Position numbers and translations under genes: made by a program. DNA of 52,686 nt from Archangium sp. (GTDB lineage: Bacteria; Myxococcota; Myxococcia; Myxococcales; Myxococcaceae): NCBI GenBank assembly GCA_030695565.1, contig JAUYRZ010000020.1, positions 1 to 52,686 on the forward strand, read 5' to 3'. Positions 11,010-19,097 of the stretch are shown piece by piece; position 1 is the stretch's first letter; each line of letters begins with the position of its first letter. The notes below the pieces were generated by a model. The model was not told the origin of the DNA. It made no database searches and saw nothing but the letters and a program-made list of their open reading frames with translations.

Positions 11010-12308
11010 GTGATCATCTTGCTAGAATCAAACAGATTTCGTGGTGCGTTGATTTCATTTTTTGTGTTGGCGGGTACTGCGCTGGCATTGCAAGTGCCCG
11101 ATTACACCAATGCTTCTAGTGTAAACACGCTCTTGCGTCTTGAAAACGTCGGCACGGGCGGCGTCGCAGCTTTCCTCGGAAACGCAAATGACGCCACGCC
11201 GCTTCTGGTTTCAAATAGCGGGACGTTTCCGGCCATCCAAGTGGCGGCAATCGGACACGGCATGGATATGCAATTTTCAAACTACGGAATGACTTTGACG
11301 GGCGAGGTGTCAAGCGGCGGGAGTGGCATCGACGTGTTTCAGCAGTGTGTCGACCCTCTTACGGATTCTTGCATCGCCGGAAAGTTTCGGGCGTTCGGCA
11401 ATAACAACAACATTGCGATTTCGGCCACTGGGTTCACAGGAATCAATGCCACAGGATACAACATGGTGAGTTCAACTGGCGTTCAAGCCGCGGGTGGAAC
11501 TGGAGTCCGGGCCATGTCTAGTTGGCCGGACGGATACGGTCTTTATGTTTACAATAATTACGGCGGCGGGTCGAGCGCAACGGGAAATGCCATCTTTGCT
11601 AGTAGCCTTAAGCAAACTGGGATTTACTCGCAATCGCAGGCAGTAAATGGCGTGACCGGTAAGTCGTATTCAAGCGGCGCAAGCGGATTGTATGGCGAAA
11701 ACTTTTCTGGCGGGTTCGGGACCGTAGGCCGGGCAAGTGGTTCCGGAACTGGCGTCATGGGCGATAATAGTAACGCATCCGGGTTCGCTGGCTTTTTTTA
11801 CGGCAATGTCCACGTCTCTGGCACGTTGTCAAAGACCTACGGCACATTCCGGATCGATCATCCTCAAGACCCTGCTAACAAGTACCTGAGTCACTCCTTT
11901 GTTGAATCTCCCGAAATGAAGAACATTTACGACGGCGTGGTGACCTTGGACGGATCCGGGCAGGCAACGGTTGTGCTTCCGGGCTACTTTGAGGCACTTA
12001 ACGCTGACTTTCGGTACCAGTTAACCCCCATCGGTGCGCCAGGGATGTTGTACATCAAGGACGAGATTTCTCATTCGAGATTTACGATTGCGGGCGGACA
12101 GCCAGGAATGCGCGTGTCCTGGCAGGTGACGGGCGTCCGGATCGATGCTGCAGCTCTTGCAAAGCCCATCATTGTCGAGGAGTTGAAGCCGGCAAGTGCA
12201 CGAGGGAAGTACCTTAATCCTGAGGTGTTCGGCCTTCCTCGAAGCGCCTCTGTAGGCCCCCAGCTCTCCGACAACGCCACGCGACCTCATGTCGACGAGG
12301 TCAAGTAA
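11010..12308 (+). CDS. Surface Gly/Ser-repeat protein, VSWQVTG C-terminal domain
   Basis: A 432-residue exported protein (GTG start, signal segment about residues 11-27 ending near ALA). The middle, about 30-275, is rich in Gly, Ser, Asn and Thr with repeating motifs (TGINATG, GVTGKSYSSGASGLYG, SGSGTGVMGDNSNASGFAG) as in beta-solenoid or fibre-like surface proteins. The C-terminal part, about 279-380, contains conserved blocks I recognise from large families in cyanobacteria and myxobacteria: KYLSHSFVESPEM, LPGYFEALNADFRYQLT and GMRVSWQVTGVR. These proteins often end with such a conserved trimer- or capping-type domain; its role is not established. It is the last gene of the 9077-12308 cluster, 23 bases after the lipoprotein gene. 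Confidence 0.75.
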   Translation: MIILLESNRFRGALISFFVLAGTALALQVPDYTNASSVNTLLRLENVGTGGVAAFLGNANDATPLLVSNSGTFPAIQVAAIGHGMDMQFSNYGMTLTGEVSSGGSGIDVFQQCVDPLTDSCIAGKFRAFGNNNNIAISATGFTGINATGYNMVSSTGVQAAGGTGVRAMSSWPDGYGLYVYNNYGGGSSATGNAIFASSLKQTGIYSQSQAVNGVTGKSYSSGASGLYGENFSGGFGTVGRASGSGTGVMGDNSNASGFAGFFYGNVHVSGTLSKTYGTFRIDHPQDPANKYLSHSFVESPEMKNIYDGVVTLDGSGQATVVLPGYFEALNADFRYQLTPIGAPGMLYIKDEISHSRFTIAGGQPGMRVSWQVTGVRIDAAALAKPIIVEELKPASARGKYLNPEVFGLPRSASVGPQLSDNATRPHVDEVK

Positions 12309-12520
12309 GTTTCCGGAGGCGGAGAGTATGAGCCCTACGGACGCGTCAGTCGGGTGCGAGCTCAACCGCTCACCCTCGCACGACAGGGGGCGAGAGCTGG
12401 GTCCTGCCTCTTCGTGAAGGCTTTCCTCAACCAACGGGGCGACCGACGACTGGCGCGAAGGCATCGCCGTCTACCGCGCACGCCTCGACTCGAGCTTCAA
12501 ACACCAGGCGGGGGCGGCTG
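12309..12520. other. Spacer with possible coding relic
   Basis: No intact gene. A frame at about 12428-12570 reads ATDDWREGIAVYRARLDSSF and further plausible residues before a stop, with good codon bias but no start. It may be the remains of a degraded gene. Confidence 0.3.
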
Positions 12521-12700
12521 ATGCAGTTCGTAATCACGCGGAAGACGGGAGAGGTGCAGAACTGCACCATCGCCAATGAGGGCATCGTGAACTTCTCGCG
12601 CGGCGCTGACGGCGCCACGGCGAGGGTTCATTTCGGCAACCAGTGCCGCCGCCGTGCGGACGATCAGACCATAGTCATCAAGATGATCTGCGCGACCTGA
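12521..12700 (+). CDS. Possible 59-residue hypothetical protein
   Basis: A short frame from ATG at 12521 to TGA at 12700, preceded by GGGGGCGG at workable spacing. The product begins MQFVITRKTGEVQNCTIANE and ends with a basic, Cys-containing tail. No family is recognised. It lies between the surface-protein gene and the IS21 relic in an area with other decayed sequences, so it may be a fragment instead of a living gene. Confidence 0.25.
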   Translation: MQFVITRKTGEVQNCTIANEGIVNFSRGADGATARVHFGNQCRRRADDQTIVIKMICAT

Positions 12701-12749
12701 CGTTCGCGGTCACCGCAGCCGTCAGAGGTCCACCGCGGACGAGGGCGCG

Positions 12750-13015
12750 ATGGGCCCGCAGCGGCCAGCGCTCCGGGGGCAACAGGCAGGGACCCGTGGC
12801 TCCACGCTCACTTGGGTTGAGACCGAGACGGGCGTACGCCGAGAGACGGCGAGCGACTACCTGAAGGCTGCAGGGCGTGGCCGTTCGAGCGCCTGGGCGG
12901 TGGGGACGGTCAAACAAAACCGGCCGATGAAGTGACCACCGACTCTGGCGACCCCGGAGAGGCAAAACCGGCCAACGAAGTGACCGCGGACCTCTTGAAA
13001 CCGGCGCAGCCATAC
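12750..13015 (+). pseudogene. istA: IS21-family istA transposase N-terminal relic
   Basis: The frame 12750-12935 contains LTWVETETGVRRETASDYLK, the helix-turn-helix segment typical of the N-terminus of one branch of IS21-type IstA transposases. After about 12905 the match shifts frame: KPADEVTTDSG and AKPANEVTADLLKP (to about 13010) correspond to the linker that follows in intact copies, here partly duplicated. The DDE catalytic domain, istB and recognisable element ends are missing. The relic therefore records a past insertion that was later truncated and frameshifted. The family assignment rests on motif memory; a similarity search would settle it. Confidence 0.65.
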
Positions 13016-13121
13016 GTGCTGCTGACGCCGTGCTGCTGACGCCGTGCTGCTGACGCCGTGCTGCTGACGCCGTGCTGCTGGCCGTGCTGCTGGCCGTGCT
13101 GCTGGCCGTGCTGCTGACGCC
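13016..13121. repeat. Minisatellite of 14- and 12-base units
   Basis: Eight tandem units: four of GTGCTGCTGACGCC (13016-13071), three of GTGCTGCTGGCC, which lack the AC (13072-13107), and one more 14-base unit (13108-13121). The mix of 14- and 12-base units shifts the reading frame along the array, so it does not encode a regular peptide repeat. It begins exactly where the istA relic stops. Confidence 0.9.
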
Positions 13122-13476
13122 GGCGAAGAGCAAGTGCGCGGCTCACGAGGAGCTTCGCAGAAGAGAATTTGACTGAGCCCTGCGTTCAGTTATCCTTAAG
13201 TCGTCCGGTATAGCAAGTAGGTTGGATAATAGTGATTATGTAGACTGGGATTTTTGCCGTACTTTGTGAATGCTCGTCGCTCACCGAGAGCCGTGGAAGT
13301 GTCGAAGAGCCTCTTTCCACCTCGTTCGTCGGCTCAGCCAGGGCGCGGAGTCAGGACGCTGAGACTCATCAAGACACCTCTTGGCTGCGAAGACTAACGC
13401 TCGCCCGCAGTGTCGTTCCCTCTTTTCTTGTCGAGCTTCAGAGCCGAATCATTCCGTGCCAGAACCCCCCGCACGC
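13122..13476. other. Gene-free spacer upstream of the 13477 gene
   Basis: No supported gene. The sequence is A/T-richer between about 13160 and 13265 than its surroundings and contains a possible promoter at 13169. In-frame sequence upstream of 13477 (from 13381) lacks coding character. Confidence 0.45.
13169..13196 (+). promoter_or_regulatory. Possible sigma-70-like promoter
   Basis: TTGACT and TATCCT are separated by 16 bases in an A/T-rich patch. The downstream gene starts about 280 bases later, which would leave a long leader, so this is a weak call. Confidence 0.25.
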
Positions 13477-14763
13477 ATGCTCAAGCGCCTCGCCTGTCTG
13501 CTCTTGCTGTTCATCTCCGTCGCAGCCGCAGCAGAAGATGCGAAGGCCAAAGCCGCGCGAGAAGAGCTCGAGCGCCAGCTCACGCAGATGGTGGGCAAGC
13601 AGCCGACCAAGGTGCGCATCGACTTCATCGGCCTCGAAGATCCCAACTACAAGATCGAAGAGGCCAGCTTCGAGCTCGACGGCCGCAGCTTGCGTACGCC
13701 GCTGCTCAGCCAACTGTCGGACGACGGCACGCACCTCATCTGGAACGGTGACGTCACGCCGGGCAAACACACCGTCAAGGTGCTGGTGGTCTTCTACAAC
13801 AACGCCAGCGTGGTCTTGAGCGACGAGGGCGGACACAAGTGGAGGGTGGGCGGCGACGTCTCCTTCGACGTGAACTCCGGCATCGAAGTGCGGGTGCAGG
13901 TCAAGCCGACGCGCGACGAAAAGCAGACCGAAGTGGCCAAACGTTTCAAGCTCGCGCTGCCCGCTCAGCCGGTGATGATCGCCACGCTCGATGACGGGAA
14001 GATGCCCGACGCGATGCCCAAGCCGGTGATCGCAGTGGTCGACGCGGGTGTCGCCGGGCCCACCGCGGAGCAGTTGGCCGAGGTCGCCGCGCAGGAGAAG
14101 ACCCAGAAGGCCGCCGCAGCCGCTGAAGCAAAGCGCCTGGCCGACGAAGCGAACAAGCAGAAGGTGGCAGACGCGCTGGAAGCCAAACGCGCGGCGGACG
14201 AAGCGAAGAAGCAGAAGGCCGCTGCAGCGCTCGAGGCCCGAGCGGCTGCTGCCGCTGCGAAGAAGGAAAAGGCGGCCGCTGCCCTCGAAGCCAAACGCGC
14301 CGCGGCTGAGGCGAAGAAGCAAGCGGCCCTCGATGCGGCCGAAGCGAAGAAGCAGAAGTCAGCTGAGGCGCTCGAAGCGAAGCGCGCCGCTGATGAAGCG
14401 AAAAGGCAGGCAGCCCTCGACGCGGCCGAAGAGAAGAGGCGCCTCGCTCAGGCCGCGCTGGACGCGAAGAACCCGCCTGCAGTGGTCGCCGTCGAACCTG
14501 CGGCCGATGCAGGCGCGGTTGCCGTAGCCGTGGCCGAGCCGACCGATGCCGGGGTCCCCGAGCCCATCGACGCGGGCGCCCCGGTTGAGGTCGTGGCGGC
14601 CCCAGTCGACGCGGGGACTCCGGCCCCAGTTGCTGCTGCGCCTGCCGCCGCAGAAGACGGCCCCCCGTGGTTGATCATCGGCGGAGCGGGTGCCCTGGCT
14701 GCGCTCATCTTCCTGATCGTGGTGGCCCGGCGCCGAGCCCGTCCACCGACCCTCGACGACTGA
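13477..14763 (+). CDS. Exported Ala/Lys-rich coiled-coil protein with C-terminal anchor
   Basis: A 428-residue protein. The ATG at 13477 gives a clean signal peptide (MLKRLACLLLLFISVAAAA); the frame is open upstream to 13381 but without coding character. Residues about 20-170 form a globular periplasmic part (VRIDFIGLEDPNYKIEEASF, HTVKVLVVFYNNASVVL). Residues about 195-360 consist of Ala/Lys/Glu repeats such as EAKRAADEAKKQKAAAALEA, predicted to form a long coiled coil. Asp-Ala-Gly motifs (PTDAGVPEPIDAGAP) follow. A final transmembrane helix (WLIIGGAGALAALIFLIVV) ends in a basic tail, so the protein is anchored in the inner membrane by its C-terminus. Function unknown. No strong ribosome-binding site is seen. 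Confidence 0.75.
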   Translation: MLKRLACLLLLFISVAAAAEDAKAKAAREELERQLTQMVGKQPTKVRIDFIGLEDPNYKIEEASFELDGRSLRTPLLSQLSDDGTHLIWNGDVTPGKHTVKVLVVFYNNASVVLSDEGGHKWRVGGDVSFDVNSGIEVRVQVKPTRDEKQTEVAKRFKLALPAQPVMIATLDDGKMPDAMPKPVIAVVDAGVAGPTAEQLAEVAAQEKTQKAAAAAEAKRLADEANKQKVADALEAKRAADEAKKQKAAAALEARAAAAAAKKEKAAAALEAKRAAAEAKKQAALDAAEAKKQKSAEALEAKRAADEAKRQAALDAAEEKRRLAQAALDAKNPPAVVAVEPAADAGAVAVAVAEPTDAGVPEPIDAGAPVEVVAAPVDAGTPAPVAAAPAAAEDGPPWLIIGGAGALAALIFLIVVARRRARPPTLDD

Positions 14764-14778
14764 TACGCTGCGCGCCTC

Positions 14779-15900
14779 ATGAAGCGCGCGGTCGTTTTGG
14801 TGTTCCTCGCCGTTGGTTCGTCCTGCAACTGCGGTCCTGAGCCGCTGCCTGATGCGGGCGCTCCCGACGCGTCGGTGGAAGATGCAGGTGTCGAGTTCGA
14901 TGCTGGTTTCGACGCGGGTGAGGTCGATGTAGGCCAACCCGACGCGGGCGCACCGGATGCTGGATTCGACGCAGGTTTGGACGCCGGTCTGGATGCCGGG
15001 TTCGACGCCGGCTTCGACGCGGGTGTGCCGGACGCCGGGTTCGACGGAGGCCCGGACTTCTGTCCCGTGCCGAGCGGCATCGGGGCCCCTTTCAGAGTGC
15101 GTGCGATGGCCGCCAACCTCACCACCGGACCCAACCAGAGCTACACGCCGGGCCACGGCATCCGAATCATGCAGGGGACCGACCCCGACATCGTGATGAT
15201 CCAGGAGTTCAACTACGGCTCGAGCTCGCCCACCGACATCAACACCATGGTGCGCACCACCTTCGACGGCGGGTTTTATTACAACCGCGGTGCGGGCGTG
15301 GGCGGCGGCGCGATCCCCAACGGGGTGATCAGCCGCTGGCCGATCATCGATCAAGGCGAGTGGACGGACACGCTCGTCTCGAATCGGAACTTCGTCTGGG
15401 CGCAGATCGACATCCCCGGAGACAACGACCTCTGGGTGATCTCAGTGCACCTGCTCACCTCGAGCGCGGGCGCGCGCAACAACGAGGCGAACAACCTGCT
15501 CGCGCTCATCCGCGCCAACATTCCCGAAAACTCGTACGTGCTGCTCGGGGGCGACTTCAACACCAACACCCGCGACGAGAACGTCGAGCCTTGCCTCACC
15601 ACCTTCGCTGCCGAGTTCGTCATCACCGGCCCTCACCCCGTGGACAATCTCGGCAACGAAGGCACCAGCGGCAACCGGAACAAGCCCTACGATCACGTGC
15701 TCGCTTCGCCGTGCCTCGCGCGTCTGCAGCGCCCCACGGTGCTGGGCACCACGACCTTCGATGCGGGGGCGGTGATCGACACGCGTGTCTACATGCCGCT
15801 CTCGGACATCGCGCCCGCGCAATACGGCGACTGTGAAACGGGGGCTCCGATCTACACGCAGCACATGGGCGTGCTGAAAGACTTCTACATCCAGCCCTGA
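14779..15900 (+). CDS. Endonuclease/exonuclease/phosphatase-fold lipoprotein
   Basis: A 373-residue protein. The N-terminus has a lipoprotein-type signal ending at GSSC or NC (Cys16 or Cys18). Next comes a spacer of about 65 residues made almost wholly of Asp-Ala-Gly type repeats (FDAGLDAGLDAGFDAG). From about residue 105 there is an EEP-superfamily catalytic domain: AANLT, MIQEF with the metal-binding Glu, VSVHLLT-like strand (VISVHLLTSS), GGDFNTNT, YDHVLAS and a terminal QHMGVL in place of the usual D/S-DH motif. Members hydrolyse phosphodiester bonds in nucleic acids or lipids; which substrate applies is unknown. It would act outside the cytoplasm. It is convergent with comEC, with only 25 bases between stops. 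Confidence 0.85.
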   Translation: MKRAVVLVFLAVGSSCNCGPEPLPDAGAPDASVEDAGVEFDAGFDAGEVDVGQPDAGAPDAGFDAGLDAGLDAGFDAGFDAGVPDAGFDGGPDFCPVPSGIGAPFRVRAMAANLTTGPNQSYTPGHGIRIMQGTDPDIVMIQEFNYGSSSPTDINTMVRTTFDGGFYYNRGAGVGGGAIPNGVISRWPIIDQGEWTDTLVSNRNFVWAQIDIPGDNDLWVISVHLLTSSAGARNNEANNLLALIRANIPENSYVLLGGDFNTNTRDENVEPCLTTFAAEFVITGPHPVDNLGNEGTSGNRNKPYDHVLASPCLARLQRPTVLGTTTFDAGAVIDTRVYMPLSDIAPAQYGDCETGAPIYTQHMGVLKDFYIQP

Positions 15901-15925
15901 GCTCCCTCTCTCCCAGGGCAGGCGC

Positions 15926-18307
15926 TCACCGAGTGAACCCACGAGCTCGACGTTCGCCAGGTGGATTGAAGGTCTCCACCGTCACGTCGCGCCCATCGCT
16001 CGTGAACGTGATCGCCCCGTCGACATCCGTGCGGTGACAGGTCGCCCCCGCCGCGCGCCATCGCCGCACCACGTCTGCCCGGGGAAAGTCGAACCGATTC
16101 CGCCGCCCCACGCAGAACACCACATGCCGAGGTGAGGTCTGCTTCACCAGCTCCTCCGTCGAGCTCGTATTGCTGCCGTGATGTGCGGCCTTCACCACCG
16201 TGACCGGGCCCACCGACAGCGCCGCTTCACCCGCCGCCTCGAGATCCCCGGTGAGCAGAAACGTCACCTCCCCGTGCCGCACCAGCAGCACGATCGATCG
16301 ATCGTTCTCGCCCTCCAGCTGTGAACGATCCAGCGGAGGCCCAAGCACCTCGAGGCGCGCCGCTCCGAGCCTGAGTGAAGCCGAACCGTTCTCCTGCTCT
16401 TCAATCTGCGCGTCACCCGCCGCCGCGATGAGCTCACTCACGAGCGGCCCTTCACCCACGTCAGCCGGAAGCCAGAGACGGGCAGCGGGCAGCTCCGCCA
16501 GCGTGCTGATCAGACCGAGCGCGTGATCCGGATGTGCATGAGAGAGCACGGCGAGATCGAGCTGGGTAATCCGTTGCTGCCTCAGGAACGGCAAGACGAA
16601 CCGTCGGCCGGTGTCGTGACCATTGGGTACACCACCTCCGTCGATCAGCGCATGGTGTCCTTGTGAGCTGAGCACCACTGCATCGCCATGCCCGACGGCG
16701 AGGAACGTCACGGTGAGCGCATCACTGCGAGGCGGCCCGGCCAGATGCATCACCAACGCCGCAGGAGCCGCGAGCGCCAACCACCGCCAGCGCCCCTTCA
16801 GGAAGACCAGCGCGAGCAGCCCCAACCACCACGCCGCCAGCAGCACGCCCGTGGCAGCCGGCAACGCGGCCGTCGAACCTGGCAACTCCGCGAAGGTATG
16901 CGCGATGAACACGAACACCTTCGAGAGCTGAATACCCACCCACAACACCGGCGCGGCGATCACCGGCGACGCGATGTGCAGGGCAGCGCCGCCCGCGGCG
17001 ACGATGGTGAGCACGCCCGACAGCGGCAAGGTGACGACGTTGGAGACCAGCCCGGCCAGGCTCACCCGCTGAAACGCCGCCAACACCAGCGGCGCGGTGG
17101 TCAAGGTGACCGCGAGGCTGGCAGCGAAGGTCTGCAGCGCGGCTTCTCTCCACCGGGAGAGCCGCAGCGACAAGCCCGTCTGCGTGGCAGGTGAGGGAGG
17201 CGCCAGCGGAATCGCCGCGCGGAGGGTGGGCGACAACAACACCAGCGCTGCCACAGCGAGGAACGAGAGCTGGGTGGAGAGATCGAACGGCGCCGCCGGA
17301 TCGATCACCAGCATCACCAACGCCGCGAGTGCCACGGCGTTGAGCGGGTCGCTCCGGCGCCGCACCAGCCACGCCCCGAGCACCAGGCAACACATCAACG
17401 CCGAGCGCACCGCGGGCCCCTGCCACCCGGTGAACAACACGTAGGCCCACACCACCGGCAAGGCGAGCGGCACCGCGTACGCGCGCGGATCCGTCATGCG
17501 CAGCCGCGTCTGCATTCTGCGGGTGAGCAACCAGCGCAGCGCCCCGAAGAGCGAGAACGCCAGCACCGCCACGTGAAGCCCGCTCACCGAGAGCACGTGC
17601 GCCAGCCCACTGCGCGCGAACGCATCTTCCAGCTCGTCGCCCAGCTCAGCGCGTTGACCTGCCGAGAGCGTGAGCAGCAACGCCGCCGCGGTCGCGTCTT
17701 CCGTCAGCGCGTGCGTGTCGTGAGAAAGGGCCGCGTGTTCTTCGGCCAGCCAGCGCCGCCAACGAGCAGGCGGGGTGAGCACCACCAGCCGGACAGGGGA
17801 GAAGCTCCCGGTGACGGGCTGCCCCCGACGCCACGACCACTCGCTGCGATTCCACTCGCCCGGGTTGGCGGCTTCCTGAAGGGGCTTGAGCTTCGCTTCC
17901 ACCCGAACGAACTGCCCCGCCAGCAGCGCGGGCGTGCGATCCGATGAGAGCGCCACCCGGAAGCGCAGCGGAACAGCGTCGACCTGCGTGACGTTGAGCG
18001 TGAAGCCATGCGCGCCGACCGTCTCCACCTGACCTTCCAGCGAGACCTTCGTGCCCGTGGGCGGCAAGGGCACGTCAGCGGTGAGCTCGCCCAGCCCTGC
18101 GCCCAGACTCAGCGCCGCGAGCAGGCCCGCGACCACGCCACCGGCGCGTGCCCCTCGAACCCAGGCCGCGACGAGCGCGAGTGCGCACAGCACCAGCCAC
18201 GAAAACCACGGCAGCTCGGCGAGCGGTCCGAAGACCACGCCCACCAGACCTGCCAACACGGGAAACACGGCCGGGCGATTGCCCAGCGCCCACCACGACC
18301 AGCCCAT
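15926..18307 (-). CDS. comEC: ComEC/Rec2 DNA-uptake channel protein
   Basis: A 793-residue inner-membrane protein of normal length for ComEC. It forms the channel that takes single-stranded DNA into the cytoplasm during transformation. The first 60 residues contain two or three membrane helices. A soluble OB-like DUF4131 region follows (SLEGQVETVGAHGFTLNV). The Competence domain comes next with many helices (LSVSGLHVAVLAF is the typical core motif). The C-terminal metallo-beta-lactamase domain starts near residue 530 and includes FLAVGHGDAVVL, DGGG, LSHAHPDHALG and KAAHHGSNTSS. The His/Asp set looks complete, so the nuclease domain is probably active. GGGGGTGGG precedes the ATG. It is transcribed divergently from cdnL. 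Confidence 0.92.
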   Translation of the reverse strand: MGWSWWALGNRPAVFPVLAGLVGVVFGPLAELPWFSWLVLCALALVAAWVRGARAGGVVAGLLAALSLGAGLGELTADVPLPPTGTKVSLEGQVETVGAHGFTLNVTQVDAVPLRFRVALSSDRTPALLAGQFVRVEAKLKPLQEAANPGEWNRSEWSWRRGQPVTGSFSPVRLVVLTPPARWRRWLAEEHAALSHDTHALTEDATAAALLLTLSAGQRAELGDELEDAFARSGLAHVLSVSGLHVAVLAFSLFGALRWLLTRRMQTRLRMTDPRAYAVPLALPVVWAYVLFTGWQGPAVRSALMCCLVLGAWLVRRRSDPLNAVALAALVMLVIDPAAPFDLSTQLSFLAVAALVLLSPTLRAAIPLAPPSPATQTGLSLRLSRWREAALQTFAASLAVTLTTAPLVLAAFQRVSLAGLVSNVVTLPLSGVLTIVAAGGAALHIASPVIAAPVLWVGIQLSKVFVFIAHTFAELPGSTAALPAATGVLLAAWWLGLLALVFLKGRWRWLALAAPAALVMHLAGPPRSDALTVTFLAVGHGDAVVLSSQGHHALIDGGGVPNGHDTGRRFVLPFLRQQRITQLDLAVLSHAHPDHALGLISTLAELPAARLWLPADVGEGPLVSELIAAAGDAQIEEQENGSASLRLGAARLEVLGPPLDRSQLEGENDRSIVLLVRHGEVTFLLTGDLEAAGEAALSVGPVTVVKAAHHGSNTSSTEELVKQTSPRHVVFCVGRRNRFDFPRADVVRRWRAAGATCHRTDVDGAITFTSDGRDVTVETFNPPGERRARGFTR

Positions 18308-18361
18308 TACCCACCCCCATCACGCCACACACCCGCTCGGGAGCGTCGTGGATGTGAGCTT

Positions 18362-18390
18362 TTGTAGTCAACCCCCAGATGTGATAAAGA
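18362..18390 (+). promoter_or_regulatory. Possible cdnL promoter
   Basis: TTGTAG and TAAAGA are 17 bases apart, about 60 bases before the cdnL start, in the comEC-cdnL divergent spacer. The boxes are imperfect, so this is a candidate only. Confidence 0.3.
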
Positions 18391-18452
18391 GGTCTCCGCG
18401 CTCGGCCTGAAGCATCAAAAAGCCGAGTGCTTTCCCGTAGTTAGAGGTGAAG

Positions 18453-19025
18453 ATGTTTAAGCCAGGCGACAAGGCGGTCTATCCGGGGCACGGCGTGGGC
18501 GAGGTAGTGGGCATCGAGCACACGGAGGTGGCCGGCCAGCGCCAGTCCTTCTACGTGCTCAAGATGCTCGAGAAGAACGGCGGGCGGTTCCTCATCCCCA
18601 TCAACAAGATCGGCCAGGTCGGGCTGCGCGAGATCATCTCCGAGGACGACGTGCGTCAGGTCTACGCAATCCTCAAAGAGAAGGACATCTCGGTGGACTC
18701 CACCACGTGGAACCGGCGCTACCGGGAGTACATGGAGAAGATCAAGACGGGCTCCGTGTTCGAGATCGCCGAAGTGCTTCGCGATCTGTACCTGCTCAAG
18801 GGCGACAAGGACCTCTCGTTCGGCGAGCGCAAGATGCTCGACACCGCGCGTTCGCTGCTCATCAAAGAGCTCGCCTTCGCGAAGGGCGTGACCGAGCAGG
18901 ACATCGAGAACGACCTGAAGAAGATCTTCAACATCCCGGAGAACCCTCCCAAGATGTCGGAGATCACCGAGAAGCCGGACAAGAAGAAGAAGGTCGTCGA
19001 AGAGCCCAAGAAGCTCGTGGAGTGA
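18453..19025 (+). CDS. cdnL: CdnL/CarD-type RNA polymerase-binding regulator
   Basis: A 190-residue CarD_CdnL_TRCF family protein. In myxobacteria CdnL is essential and stabilises open complexes at rRNA and other promoters by binding the polymerase beta subunit. The N-terminal Tudor-like domain (FKPGDKAVYPGHGVGEV, IEHTEVAGQRQSFYVLK) and the helical C-terminal domain (DSTTWNRRYREYMEKIKTG, FGERKMLDTARSLL) closely match the Myxococcus protein as I know it. Beyond the usual end near FNIPE there is an extra tail of about 30 residues rich in Lys and Glu (EKPDKKKKVVEEPKKLVE). The ATG at 18453 is preferred to the GTG at 18447 because AGAGG sits five bases upstream of it. A clear terminator follows at 19051. 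Confidence 0.95.
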   Translation: MFKPGDKAVYPGHGVGEVVGIEHTEVAGQRQSFYVLKMLEKNGGRFLIPINKIGQVGLREIISEDDVRQVYAILKEKDISVDSTTWNRRYREYMEKIKTGSVFEIAEVLRDLYLLKGDKDLSFGERKMLDTARSLLIKELAFAKGVTEQDIENDLKKIFNIPENPPKMSEITEKPDKKKKVVEEPKKLVE

Positions 19026-19050
19026 GCTGAAGTCTCTTCACGCTTCAACG

Positions 19051-19084
19051 ACCCCGGTTGCGCGGAATGCGCTGCCGGGGTTTT
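19051..19084 (+). terminator. Intrinsic terminator after cdnL
   Basis: ACCCCGG pairs with CCGGGGT, with an inner GCGC/GCGC pairing and a GGAAT loop, followed by TTTT. It lies 26 bases after the cdnL stop and just before the next gene, separating the two transcription units. Confidence 0.85.
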
Positions 19085-19097
19085 CCATGTGAGCGCC

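Noticed and set aside
13016-13121. CRISPR-like array
   Set aside because: Units are 12-14 bases and directly adjacent with no unique spacers, so this is a minisatellite.
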